A DNA stretch of 31,904 bases from JBCBSS01 sp039819065 (GCA_039819065.1 JBCBSS010000093.1:1-31904), one strand, 5' to 3'; counted from the stretch's first letter, positions 8,211 to 16,160 are shown. Made by a program: numbers and translations. The notes: generated from the sequence alone by a model not told the origin.

Positions 8211-8236
8211 TATGTACAAGAGTGCTTCGAACGATA

Positions 8237-8857
8237 CTATTTATCCTTGTCTCCTTTCTTGGTGATATGCAACTTCTCCATGGCTTGATTGACAATGTTG
8301 TCCATGCTGTCTTCAAATTCCTTTCTGGCGACCTTGGCCTTTTCACCTAATTCGTGAGTATAGGCCTGTATTTTTTCCGCTACGTCTTCGGTCTTTTCAG
8401 CTACCTCATCGGCTATTTTCTCCACCTTGATTCTCAACTTGCTACGGGCTTCTTTGGCATCATCAACCAAATCCTCGATCATCAGCTTTCCCTCTTCCTT
8501 GGTGAGTGTGGTTCTATCGGAAATTCTTTGAGCCAAGTTTTCCATTTTTTCTTTTGCATCACTACTTACGTCCTTACCTTTCTCCATGGCGTGATCAAAG
8601 AACTCCCTCACCTCTTCTTTGGCTACATCAGCCTTTTCCGAAAGCTTGTGAGAGAGGTCATCCATTTTAGCCTCAAAGTTATCCTTGGCTTCCTTCGAGT
8701 GTTCCACAAACTTGTCGATGACTTTCTTCCCCTCATCTCGGTTCACTTTATTCTTTTCTATGAACTTGTCTAAAAGCTCATCAGCTTTGCGTGTGGTTTC
8801 AACCACTAAACCCGTACCGATATAAATCAAATCCTTGAAAATATTGCTTTGTCCCAT
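8237..8857 (-). CDS. Phasin-like coiled-coil protein
   Basis: I place the start at the ATG at 8857, giving 206 residues beginning MGQSNIFKDLIYIGTGLVV; an ATG 33 bp upstream (8890) is also open but the shorter start matches the usual beginning of this family. After a short hydrophobic helix (about 6-20) the protein is one long charged coiled coil with an irregular repeat of KADEL/KEEV/EKME heptads and the EEGKKVIDKFVE pattern of polyhydroxyalkanoate granule-associated (PhaF/PhaI-like phasin) proteins. Known phasins coat storage granules, but many Bacteroidota members have no known granule link and may be stress-related, so the function is tentative. It is transcribed divergently from the lipoprotein at 8992. 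Confidence 0.7.
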   Translation of the reverse strand: MGQSNIFKDLIYIGTGLVVETTRKADELLDKFIEKNKVNRDEGKKVIDKFVEHSKEAKDNFEAKMDDLSHKLSEKADVAKEEVREFFDHAMEKGKDVSSDAKEKMENLAQRISDRTTLTKEEGKLMIEDLVDDAKEARSKLRIKVEKIADEVAEKTEDVAEKIQAYTHELGEKAKVARKEFEDSMDNIVNQAMEKLHITKKGDKDK

Positions 8858-8904
8858 GACCGTATTGTTTAAATAGTTTATCCTGCACAAGATAATATAT
8901 CAGC

Positions 8905-8916
8905 GGGCATTTGCCC
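8905..8916. promoter_or_regulatory. Small palindrome between divergent genes
   Basis: GGGCATTTGCCC is a near-perfect palindrome in the 134-bp gap between the two divergent genes, about 50 bp from the phasin-like start. It could be an operator; nothing else supports that. Confidence 0.25.
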
Positions 8917-8991
8917 ACTTCATAAGTCCCGTCATATTTCTAAGTGATTAAAGTCATGGGATTCACTTCGTTTAAAGAATATGTTTCCCCT

Positions 8992-9663
8992 ATGAAAAAG
9001 TACATCACCTTAGTATGCTCAGCGCTCATCATAATAATAGGATGGGCTTGCGAGCCCTCAGCTGTGTTTGAACAACCACAACCCATGAGTGCAGAAGATG
9101 AGTATGCTTTCAAATCCAAATTCAGAGGAGAATACATCAACACTACCGATAGTACCAGTTTGGTGATTCGGGATCGCTTTATCATCAAAGAGCCTAGCAT
9201 CGCATTCAAAATACCGGTAACGGAGATAGAAAACTCCGGCCTGTATGAATTGAGTGGGGACTCTGCCCTGGCATTTATGGATGAGGAAGAAAAAGAATGG
9301 CTGCCTGTATTTCTGAGACAGGATACCGTCTACGGTGTACAGAAATATATAGATACCGTATTCCACATTTCGGAGGAAAATGTCCTACGCAGTTACAAAG
9401 GCAGGTACATACTGAACTACAAACTGTCAGAAAACAGGTGGGATATCACCATGCTGGAAAAGCAACGTAAAAACCTGGTCATTACCAAAATAGAATTCCC
9501 CCAAAAACTAGAAGAATTGGAGGAAATGGTCGATATAGAGAAAGTGACCGATGAAAAAGGTGAGGTACAAAGGGTGCTACTCAAACCTACCAAAAAACAG
9601 CTCAAGGCCTTACTCAAAGGGGATAAATTCAAGGAAAAAGAGTTCTTTCGACAAGTAGATTAA
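8992..9663 (+). CDS. Lipoprotein of unknown function
   Basis: I choose the ATG at 8992, which puts a clean lipoprotein signal at the N-terminus (MKKYITLVCSALIIIIGWAC, lipidation at C20); an ATG at 8944 would add 16 residues before the signal and is unlikely. The protein has 223 residues. The mature part begins with a flexible linker, then short beta strands of the type YINTTDSTSLVIRDRFIIKE and a lysine-rich C-terminal half (LEELEEMVDIEKVTDEKGEVQRVLLKPTKKQLKALL). No catalytic motif is seen. Its TAA directly abuts the ATG of the nuclease gene at 9664, so the two are translationally coupled. Confidence 0.8.
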   Translation: MKKYITLVCSALIIIIGWACEPSAVFEQPQPMSAEDEYAFKSKFRGEYINTTDSTSLVIRDRFIIKEPSIAFKIPVTEIENSGLYELSGDSALAFMDEEEKEWLPVFLRQDTVYGVQKYIDTVFHISEENVLRSYKGRYILNYKLSENRWDITMLEKQRKNLVITKIEFPQKLEELEEMVDIEKVTDEKGEVQRVLLKPTKKQLKALLKGDKFKEKEFFRQVD

Positions 9664-11061
9664 ATGAACGTAACTGTAAAATTTCTAGGCGGTGCCAGAA
9701 CGGTCACCGGTTCTAAATTCTTATTGGAAATCGATGGCTTTGCCATATTGGTAGACTGTGGGCTGTTCCAAGGTATGAAAAAGCTGCGTCTACGGAACTG
9801 GGACGATTTCCCTTACCCGGTGGATAAAATTGACGCCGTTATCATCACTCACTCGCATATCGATCATACCGGATATCTGCCCAGGCTGGTCAAAGAAGGC
9901 TTCGCAGGGCCTATCTATTGCACTGATGCCACGCAGGATCTTATGACCATTATGCTGAAAGACTCTGCCAAACTTCAGGAGGAAGAAGCAGAGTGGGCAA
10001 GAAAAAAGGGGTATTCGAAGCATACGGCACCTCAACCTTTGTACACGGTTAAAGACGTAGAAAAAGCACTGGATATGTTAATTGCTTTCCCCTTTCATGA
10101 AGAGGTAGAAGTGACAGAAAATATCAAATTGAAGTTTGCCAATGCCGGGCATATCATCGGAGCGGCATTGGTCGAATTGCAGCTTCGAGGAGATGAACAG
10201 ACCAAGAAGATTGTCTTTTCCGGTGACCTGGGAAGGTATGACGATCCCATTCTATACGACCCCGAAAAACTAGAAGACGCCGATATTCTGTTCATAGAGT
10301 CCACTTATGGTGGTAGAAACAATGACTGGGGAAATCCAATAGAAAAACTGAAAGAAGTGGTTTTAGAAACTATGGATCGCGGCTGCTTGTTGATCCCGTC
10401 ATTCACTGTAGGTAGAACGCAACTGCTACTGTTCTTGCTCAAAGAATTGTTGGCGGCTAAAGAAATTCCTGATGTGCCCATTTTCATCGATAGCCCAATG
10501 GCGATCAACGTCACTGGACTTTATACCCGACATCCTTCTTATCACAAGCTAAAACCCAACGAGGTAACGGGCAGGACTGTCTTTGACTACCCCAATATTC
10601 ATTATATCCGGGAATCAATTGATTCTAAAAAGCTCAATAATATCATAGAAGGAGCGATCATTATTTCTGCCAGTGGCATGTGTACCGGTGGTAGAATTCT
10701 ACACCACTTATACAATCGGCTACCCAGGGCAAATGACACCGTTTTGTTTGTGGGCTACCAGGCGGTAGAAACGCGGGGCAGTCGCATTATAGCTGGTGAG
10801 CCAGAGATAAAAATATTCGGGGAACAGGTAAAGGTAAAAAGTAAGATTCGCCAAATTGACGGCTTATCTGCCCATGCCGACCAGAAAGAACTCTTGCGTT
10901 GGGCGGGGGGATTTAAAGCATCTCCTAAGAAGACTTTTATTATCCATGGTGAGCCTGAGAGTGCCTTTTCATTAGCCCATAACCTGAGGCAAGATTTACA
11001 ATGGAATAATATTTACGTTCCTGATTACCTGGAGTCTTTCGAGCTATTCGAAGCGATTTGA
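9664..11061 (+). CDS. Beta-CASP metallo-beta-lactamase-fold ribonuclease-like protein
   Basis: A 465-residue cytoplasmic protein of the YSH1/CPSF73-like group of the metallo-beta-lactamase superfamily, expected to be a zinc-dependent RNA endo/exonuclease. The zinc motifs are complete: H63-S-H65-I-D67-H68 (motif 2), H163 in NAGHIIGAA (motif 3), D188 in FSGDLG (motif 4). The inserted beta-CASP domain (about 205-370) shows motif A (IEST, E212), motif B in SGMCTGGRILHHL (H347/H348) and motif C H404 in LSAHAD. Length fits the bacterial family (450-470). It lacks the C-terminal domain of RNase J and so belongs to the stand-alone KH-less type common in Bacteroidota. It begins at the base following the stop of the lipoprotein gene. 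Confidence 0.93.
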   Translation: MNVTVKFLGGARTVTGSKFLLEIDGFAILVDCGLFQGMKKLRLRNWDDFPYPVDKIDAVIITHSHIDHTGYLPRLVKEGFAGPIYCTDATQDLMTIMLKDSAKLQEEEAEWARKKGYSKHTAPQPLYTVKDVEKALDMLIAFPFHEEVEVTENIKLKFANAGHIIGAALVELQLRGDEQTKKIVFSGDLGRYDDPILYDPEKLEDADILFIESTYGGRNNDWGNPIEKLKEVVLETMDRGCLLIPSFTVGRTQLLLFLLKELLAAKEIPDVPIFIDSPMAINVTGLYTRHPSYHKLKPNEVTGRTVFDYPNIHYIRESIDSKKLNNIIEGAIIISASGMCTGGRILHHLYNRLPRANDTVLFVGYQAVETRGSRIIAGEPEIKIFGEQVKVKSKIRQIDGLSAHADQKELLRWAGGFKASPKKTFIIHGEPESAFSLAHNLRQDLQWNNIYVPDYLESFELFEAI

Positions 11062-11104
11062 GATATACATCACCATAAATCTACACTGGGCGTCTATTCG
11101 TGCC

Positions 11105-11128
11105 CTCGTTGGAGTTGTCTCCAACGAG
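11105..11128 (+). repeat. REP-like hairpin 5 (TTGT loop)
   Basis: Ten-bp stem CTCGTTGGAG/CTCCAACGAG and loop TTGT, identical over 24 bp to hairpin 4, 43 bp after the nuclease stop. It could also act as a 3'-end structure for that operon; no U tract follows. Confidence 0.8.
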
Positions 11129-11235
11129 TTTACTTACTTTAGTTAGGGACAATTTCAGCATCGACATTAAGCACTTTTGAGGGGCAGTTCCCCAACCACT
11201 TTCGGTTTTCGCCCTCTTTCAATAAATTGCCCACT

Positions 11236-11712
11236 ATGGATACAGTCAATGTTAGGGAGTTGAAAAGAGAGCTTAAGGACAAGTCAGAGGAAGAATTGAT
11301 CGCGCTATGTTTAAGGTTAGCCAAGTTCAAGAAGGAAAATAAAGAATTGCTGACCTATCTCCTGTTTGAATCTTACGACGAATCAGCCTATGTAAGTGGT
11401 ATCAAAGATGAGATAGACGAACATTTCGACACCATTAATACACAGACCTATTACTATATCAAAAAGAGTGTCCGCAAGGTCTTAAGACTGATTAGAAAAT
11501 ATGCACGGTATTCTGACAGTAAAGAAACTGATATAGAACTGAGGCTATACTTCTGCCAGAAGTTGCATGATTTCAGGCCTTCTATCCAGAGAAACCGCAT
11601 GCTGATGAACATCTATAACCGGGAAATAGAGGGCATTAAAAAGAAGATATCAGCGTTGCATGAAGATCTTCAATTTGATTATCAGTCGGCGTTGGATGAG
11701 TTGACTTTCTAG
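11236..11712 (+). CDS. Small helical protein of unknown function
   Basis: Reading from ATG 11236 gives 158 residues starting MDTVNVRELKRELKDKSEEEL; a TTG three codons upstream is in frame but is not needed. The protein is highly charged and helical throughout with no membrane segment. The start, with the pattern LKRELKDKSEEELIALCLRLAKFKKENKELLTYLL, resembles a small protein family widespread in Bacteroidota (I believe DUF6155-like, not certain). It stands alone: 174 bp of non-coding DNA precede it and 531 bp follow. A TAAATTGC word (-7-like) sits only about 6 bp before the ATG, so the transcript would be nearly leaderless if that element is real. Confidence 0.75.
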   Translation: MDTVNVRELKRELKDKSEEELIALCLRLAKFKKENKELLTYLLFESYDESAYVSGIKDEIDEHFDTINTQTYYYIKKSVRKVLRLIRKYARYSDSKETDIELRLYFCQKLHDFRPSIQRNRMLMNIYNREIEGIKKKISALHEDLQFDYQSALDELTF

Positions 11713-12059
11713 CTTTTAGTCTTTGTTGCAGATATCTACTGTGCCAGCTAGGGGCTAAAGCCTGGGTGATGGTTGCTATTTATGCCCACGGCCTAAAGGC
11801 CGTGGCAATTCTCAACAGCTTCAGATCTTGTTAGGGATTGACCTCACCCAATTGCTGCTGTAGAATAAGCGCAGATTTGCGCCACCCTCTCCTTAAGGAG
11901 AGGGTGCTACGGTAAGCTGTTAACCAATTAAAGAAGATGGGTGAGGTTTTTAACTCTTGCCAGAATGCTCCCATAGTAATTCAAGGGCTAAAGCCTGGAT
12001 TGTTGCTGCTATTTCTACCCACGGCTTGAAAGCCTTGGCAATCTACGACAGCAATAACC

Positions 12060-12083
12060 CTTGTTAGAGTTGTCTCAAACAAG
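12060..12083 (+). repeat. REP-like hairpin 6 (TTGT loop, one mismatch)
   Basis: Arms CTTGTTAGAG and CTCAAACAAG with loop TTGT; one A-A mismatch, so this copy looks decayed. Same orientation as hairpins 1, 4 and 5. Confidence 0.7.
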
Positions 12084-12103
12084 AATTCCTACGAGCCTTA
12101 TAC

Positions 12104-12125
12104 CTGCCGGAGACAACTCCGGCAG
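12104..12125 (-). repeat. REP-like hairpin 7 (ACAA loop)
   Basis: Nine-bp stem CTGCCGGAG/CTCCGGCAG with loop ACAA, inverted relative to hairpin 6 and 20 bp from it, again an inverted pair. The outer stem differs from all other copies but is fully paired. Confidence 0.78.
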
Positions 12126-12209
12126 AGGCAACAAAGTAAGTCAAATATGGCTACCCTCAAGTTCTACTCGATTAGTTGATCTTCGTTTACATATTGATAT
12201 CAAAATATT

Positions 12210-12217
12210 TACTTTTG
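12210..12217 (+). promoter_or_regulatory. Promoter -7 element for LeuRS
   Basis: TACTTTTG fits the Bacteroidota TAnnTTTG box, with TTTA at 12186-12189 twenty bp upstream as a weak -33. It lies 27 bp before the ATG at 12244, leaving a leader of about 20 nt, and it argues against any longer LeuRS N-terminus. Confidence 0.5.
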
Positions 12218-12243
12218 CCCACTTATTATTAAGTATAACCCTA

Positions 12244-15012
12244 ATGGCAGACTACAATCACAAATCAGTCGAATCCAAGTGGCAGGAATACTGGAAGACC
12301 AATGATACCTTTATATCTAAGGTCGACCCTGCAAAGCCCAAGTACTACGCGTTGGACATGTTCCCTTACCCTTCCGGCGCAGGACTACACGTTGGGCACC
12401 CGCTCGGCTATATCGCCTCGGATATTGTGTCCAGGTATAAAAGAATCAAAGGATTCAATGTCCTCCACCCTATGGGCTTCGATGCATTTGGACTGCCCGC
12501 TGAGCAGTATGCCATTGAGACTGGCCAACATCCGGCCATTACCACAGAAGAGAATATCAAAAGATATAAAGAGCAGCTAGAAAACATCGGCTTTTCATTC
12601 GATTGGAGCACTGAAGTACAAACTTGTGATCCCAAATTCTACAAGTGGACACAATGGATTTTTATGCAGTTGTTCAACAGTTGGTATGATTACAATACCA
12701 ACAAGGCAGCGTCTATCGAGTCGTTGATCAGCACCTTTGAAACAGAAGGAAACTCAAACGTAAATGCGGCTTGTGATGATGATATTGAAACCTTTAGCGC
12801 TGATGAGTGGAAGGCTTTCAGTGAGCAAGAAAAAGAGCAAGTATTGCTTCAATATAGACTTACCTACCTGTCAGATGCTGTTGTGAACTGGTGTCCGGCT
12901 ATGGGTACCGTATTGGCCAATGACGAAATCAAAGATGGTGTTTCTGAGCGTGGCGGGCATCCGGTAGAGCGTAAGAAGATGAAGCAGTGGATGATGCGCA
13001 TCACTGCCTATGCAGATAGGTTGTTGACCAACCTTGAGCACTTGGATTGGTCGGAAAGCATGAAGGAAATGCAAAGCAACTGGATTGGGAAATCCAAAGG
13101 TTGTGAGTTGGATTTCAAAGTGGCTGACCATGATATCACTTTGACTGCTTTTACGACCCGGCCTGATACCATCTATGGTGTGACTTATTTGGTATTGGCT
13201 CCTGAACACGACTTGATTCAGACACTGACTACAGCTGATCAAAAAGAGGCTGTAGAAGCTTATGTGACAGAAGCGAAAAACCGATCGGAGCGTGAGCGAA
13301 TGGCTGATGTCAAGTCGGTTTCCGGCGTATTCACTGGCTCTTACGTAGTTAATCCATTCACCGGTGAAAATGTACCGTTATGGATCGCTGACTATGTTTT
13401 GGCAGGATATGGTACGGGAGTAGTAATGGCTGTGCCATCATCTGATGATAGAGACTATCGCTTTGCCACTCATTTTGATCTTCCGGTAGTATTAGTAATA
13501 GAAGGTACAGAGGCGCTTGAAGACCCGACCGAAAAAAAACACGGCGTCATGATCAACTCTGGCATTTTGGATGGTATGAAATCGGCTGACGCCATTCAAA
13601 AAGCAATTGATCATGCGGTTGAGAAAGGCTTTGGAAAGGCCAAGGTCAACTTCAAAATCCGAGATGCTGTTTTCAGCAGACAAAGGTATTGGGGTGAGCC
13701 TGTACCGGTCTACTTTGAGGATGGCATTCCTAAGTTGATCGATGAGCAAGACTTACCGCTAGCATTACCGAACATTGACAAGTATAAGCCCACCGAAACG
13801 GGAGAACCTCCTTTGGGCAGGGCTACAGATTGGAAATATAAAGGCCAGTACGATTACGAATTGACCACTATGCCTGGTTGGGCTGGTTCAAGCTGGTACT
13901 TCCTAAGATACATGGATGCACAGAATGAGGACGCTTTCGTTAGCCAAGAAGCGGTAGCATATTGGAAAGAGGTAGACTTGTACATTGGCGGAACAGAGCA
14001 CGCTACCGGGCACTTGCTTTACTCACGATTCTGGAACCTCTTCTTGTATGACAGAGGCTTCATCAAGCATGAAGAGCCTTTTCAAAAGTTGATCAACCAG
14101 GGTATGATTCAGGGCAGATCGAGTTTGGTGTATCGTGTAAACAATACCAACCAGTTTGTGTCTCACGGTTTGCGCAAAGACTACGAAACCACAGCCATTC
14201 ATGTGGATATCAGCATGGTACGAAATGATGTGTTGGACACCGAAGCATTCAAGCAATGGCGACCTGACTTGGCAGACGCTGAGTTCATTTTGGAAGATGG
14301 CAAGTACGTCTGTGGCAGTGAAATAGAAAAGATGTCCAAGCGATACTACAATGTGGTCAACCCGGATGACATTGTAGAAAAATATGGTGCTGACACCTTG
14401 AGGTTGTATGAAATGTTCCTAGGGCCTTTAGAGCAATTCAAGCCCTGGAATACCAACGGTATTGACGGCGTAGCCAAGTTCTTACGCAAATCGTGGTCAT
14501 TGTTCCATGATGGTCAGGGCAACTTCAACGTCTCAGACGAAGCAGCTACCAAGGAAGAGCTAAAGGTGATACACAAGGCCATCAAGAAAGCAGAAGAGGA
14601 TATTGAACGCTTTTCTTTCAATACTTCGGTCAGTACTTTCATGATCTGTGTAAATGACCTGACTGCTTTGAAGTGCAATAAGCGTGAAGTCTTAGAGAAA
14701 TTGGTAGTGATTGTTTCTCCTTACGCTCCGCATATCGCTGAAGAGCTATGGCAGCTTTTGGGCAATCAGGAAAGCGTGATCAAGGCTACTTTCCCTCAAT
14801 TCGACGAGAGTTACCTAACAGAGGACACTTTCGAATATCCCATTTCGATCAACGGTAAAATGCGTACCAAGATTCATATCGCGGTAGACATGCCTAAAGA
14901 GGAAGTAGAGAAGATGGTGCTTGAGGATGAAACGGTGATGAAGTGGACGGAAGGTAAAACGCCCAAAAAAGTTATCGTTGTACCTAAGCGTATTGTGAAT
15001 GTCGTGCTGTAA
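12244..15012 (+). CDS. leuS: Leucine--tRNA ligase
   Basis: Class Ia aminoacyl-tRNA synthetase charging tRNA-Leu; 922 residues from the ATG at 12244 (MADYNHKSVESKWQEYW), the usual family start. The open frame extends back to 12061, but those 61 codons run through two REP hairpins and the promoter, so I leave them out. The HIGH-type motif is H49-V-G-H52 in PYPSGAGLHVGHPLGY; the KMSKR loop is 696-700. The CP1 editing domain shows TTRPDTIYGVTYLVLAPEH and GTGVVMAVPSSDDRDYRFA (editing aspartate). A leucine-specific insertion just before KMSKR (GRSSLVYRVNNTNQFVSHGLR onward) and an insert near residues 155-195 (TFETEGNSNVNAACDDD) are features I associate with Bacteroidota LeuRS. Complete and intact; essential gene. 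Confidence 0.98.
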   Translation: MADYNHKSVESKWQEYWKTNDTFISKVDPAKPKYYALDMFPYPSGAGLHVGHPLGYIASDIVSRYKRIKGFNVLHPMGFDAFGLPAEQYAIETGQHPAITTEENIKRYKEQLENIGFSFDWSTEVQTCDPKFYKWTQWIFMQLFNSWYDYNTNKAASIESLISTFETEGNSNVNAACDDDIETFSADEWKAFSEQEKEQVLLQYRLTYLSDAVVNWCPAMGTVLANDEIKDGVSERGGHPVERKKMKQWMMRITAYADRLLTNLEHLDWSESMKEMQSNWIGKSKGCELDFKVADHDITLTAFTTRPDTIYGVTYLVLAPEHDLIQTLTTADQKEAVEAYVTEAKNRSERERMADVKSVSGVFTGSYVVNPFTGENVPLWIADYVLAGYGTGVVMAVPSSDDRDYRFATHFDLPVVLVIEGTEALEDPTEKKHGVMINSGILDGMKSADAIQKAIDHAVEKGFGKAKVNFKIRDAVFSRQRYWGEPVPVYFEDGIPKLIDEQDLPLALPNIDKYKPTETGEPPLGRATDWKYKGQYDYELTTMPGWAGSSWYFLRYMDAQNEDAFVSQEAVAYWKEVDLYIGGTEHATGHLLYSRFWNLFLYDRGFIKHEEPFQKLINQGMIQGRSSLVYRVNNTNQFVSHGLRKDYETTAIHVDISMVRNDVLDTEAFKQWRPDLADAEFILEDGKYVCGSEIEKMSKRYYNVVNPDDIVEKYGADTLRLYEMFLGPLEQFKPWNTNGIDGVAKFLRKSWSLFHDGQGNFNVSDEAATKEELKVIHKAIKKAEEDIERFSFNTSVSTFMICVNDLTALKCNKREVLEKLVVIVSPYAPHIAEELWQLLGNQESVIKATFPQFDESYLTEDTFEYPISINGKMRTKIHIAVDMPKEEVEKMVLEDETVMKWTEGKTPKKVIVVPKRIVNVVL

Positions 15013-15050
15013 GCAGGAATTGATATAGCATTGTAAGACGAGGCTTCTTA

Positions 15051-15158
15051 GTACCGTGCATAATGTAGCTCTTGGGTAAAATGAACAGTCAGGACCGTTT
15101 TACATTTTAATGGCCCATTTGTACGATTTGCCATTAACACGAAAGTAACTTTCGCGCT
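15051..15158 (+). repeat. Direct repeat, left copy (~107 bp)
   Basis: Begins GTACCGTGCATAATG and continues through CTCTTGGGTAAAATGAACAG, CCGTTTTACATTTTAAT, TTTGTACGATTTGCCATTA and the ACGAAAGTAACTTTCGCGC palindrome. The right copy at 15948 differs at roughly a dozen positions. Confidence 0.85.
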
Positions 15159-15306
15159 AAGAGGTAAAGTAGCCTTTACATGGCCAGTCGGGTGTTTCCA
15201 CCAAGCGATTAAAACGCATCAATTTCCACGCGTCAGGTTGAAAGACCTGACTCCCCCTGACTTAATCCTGATAGCGCATAACTTACCGTATATGTGACAG
15301 ACTATC

Positions 15307-15536
15307 TATTATTCATATAACAAACAATCTGTTATTAGTATCACATATAACATGCTATTATTATAGCAGATTACATGCTATTAGTATAGCAGATTACATG
15401 CTATTAGTATAGCAGATTACATGCTATTAGTATAGCAGATTGTGTGCTATTAGTATAGCAGATTGTGTGCTATTAGTATAGCATAGTATATGCCATTGGT
15501 ATGGCAGACTATGTGCTATCATAATGGCAAGCATCA
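15307..15536 (+). repeat. 23-bp tandem array of small hairpins
   Basis: Ten units at an exact 23-bp pitch (15307, 15330, 15353, 15376, 15399, 15422, 15445, 15468, 15491, 15514), the first two degraded. Each unit is TGCTAT, a loop such as TAGT, ATAGCA, then a 7-bp linker GATTACA or GATTGTG. TGCTAT/ATAGCA pair within a unit, and ATAGCA can alternatively pair with TGCTAT of the next unit. In the ninth unit both arms change together (TGCCAT/ATGGCA); in the tenth ATGGCA still pairs with TGCTAT through a G-T wobble. Not a CRISPR: there are no unique spacers. Confidence 0.9.
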
Positions 15537-15593
15537 AACGATACTATAATTGGCCTGCCTCTTCTACAGGCAACGTATGCGGCACCATACCCC

Positions 15594-15655
15594 TGTGTGA
15601 CGTGCAGACAAATGTTTACCACAAGGTGGTGTAAGTCTGCTTTGAGACGCACACA
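15594..15655 (+). other. Extended hairpin, structured-RNA candidate
   Basis: Four helices nest around one loop: TGTGTG/CACACA, CGT/ACG, GCAGAC/GTCTGC, and ACCAC/GTGGT with loop AAG. Bulges separate them, which is more like an RNA fold than a transposon end. No promoter or terminator is recognised next to it. Confidence 0.45.
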
Positions 15656-15843
15656 GAAAGGGTTGACTTGACTCTACCTACTGTAGAGTAAACATTCCTT
15701 TGCTACGCCATAAGATTTTTCGCACGAAAATAACTTTCGCGCTAGGGTAGAATGCCTCTCTCATTAGGTAGTATTTGCTATGTTTGGCAGCCCGCCTTAG
15801 GCGGGTGACCTGTCTATAGATTACAATATAGACATCACCTGTA

Positions 15844-15890
15844 AGCGCCGTAGGTGCGACCTGTTGATTTTGGGTCGCACCTACGGCGCT
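15844..15890. repeat. 18-bp perfect hairpin
   Basis: Arms AGCGCCGTAGGTGCGACC (15844-15861) and its exact complement (15873-15890), loop 11 nt. The GCGCCGTAGGTGC core also occurs unpaired near 7358. A TTTAAT run follows on the plus strand, so it could terminate transcription, though it is far from any gene end. Confidence 0.8.
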
Positions 15891-15947
15891 TTAATTCATC
15901 TTGTAGCAATATTTGCTATCTTCATGTCGCCCCTACAGGGCTTATGC

Positions 15948-16054
15948 GTACCGTGCACAATGACCTCTTGGGTCAAATGAACAGTCATGACCGTTTTACA
16001 TTTTAATAGCCAATTTGTACGATTTGCCATTAGCACGAAAATAACTTTCGCGCC
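15948..16054 (+). repeat. Direct repeat, right copy (~107 bp)
   Basis: Second copy of the 15051 repeat, with the variant GGTCAAATGAACAGTCATGACC, which gives it an extra GGTCA/TGACC pairing absent from the left copy. It ends in the palindrome GCACGAAAATAACTTTCGCGC. Confidence 0.85.
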
Positions 16055-16104
16055 AGGACAAGTAGTAGAAACTTATCAAATAGCTTAAACAGTCACATTC
16101 AAAC

Positions 16105-16136
16105 AAAAAAGGCCAGACTTTTCAGCCTGGCCTTTA
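16105..16136 (-). terminator. Rho-independent terminator of the DUF4251 gene
   Basis: On the minus strand a 9-bp stem AAAGGCCAG/CTGGCCTTT with a 10-nt loop is followed by further T residues, starting 25 bp after the stop codon. With the A run on the other flank it could also work in the plus direction. Confidence 0.8.
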
Positions 16137-16160
16137 TCAACTTCACCAAATCAACCTCAT

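Larger units (their letters stand above)
11713..12243. repeat. Non-coding repeat cluster before LeuRS
   Basis: No gene. Two direct copies of a roughly 60-bp unit (11752-11811 and 11985-12043) run GGGCTAAAGCCTGG ... GCTATTTmTRCCCACGG ... TGGCAATCT; the left copy carries the perfect hairpin CCACGGCC/GGCCGTGG (11786-11805). Between them is a nested inverted repeat: outer arms ACCTCACCCA (11841-11850) and TGGGTGAGGT (11938-11947), inner 24-bp perfect palindrome with arms CACCCTCTCC/GGAGAGGGTG (11883-11906). REP-like hairpins 6 and 7 (12060, 12104) follow. An open frame through 12061-12243 in line with LeuRS is read as non-coding. Confidence 0.75.
15013..16160. other. Large non-coding hairpin region
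   Basis: 1,148 bp with no credible gene, packed with inverted repeats, bounded by a direct repeat (15051-15158 and 15948-16054). In order: GTCAGGT/ACCTGAC hairpin (about 15231-15250), 23-bp tandem array (15307-15536), GCCTG/CAGGC (about 15554-15572), extended hairpin (15594-15655), CTCTAC/GTAGAG (about 15672-15688), a CACGAAA-type palindrome (15722-15743), CCCGCC/GGCGGG (about 15789-15803), an 18-bp perfect stem (15844-15890). Three GCACGAAARTAACTTTCGCGC palindromes (15137, 15722, 16033) are the same family as those behind the permeases, in the opposite orientation. Confidence 0.75.

Noticed and set aside
8858..8890. Longer start for the phasin-like protein
   Set aside because: The 11 extra residues are not part of the usual family N-terminus, which begins a few residues before the hydrophobic helix.
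8944..8991. Longer start for the lipoprotein at 8992
   Set aside because: It would put 16 polar residues before an otherwise perfect lipoprotein signal peptide.
12061..12243. N-terminal extension of LeuRS by 61 codons
   Set aside because: The stretch begins with TTG inside a REP hairpin, contains a second hairpin and the TACTTTTG promoter box, and the family begins at the ATG at 12244.
15307..15536. CRISPR-like array
   Set aside because: The pitch is 23 bp, the whole unit repeats and there are no unique spacers; no cas genes are present.
16105..16136. Repeat-family hairpin
   Set aside because: It has a GC-rich stem with a following T run directly after a stop codon, so a terminator explains it better.
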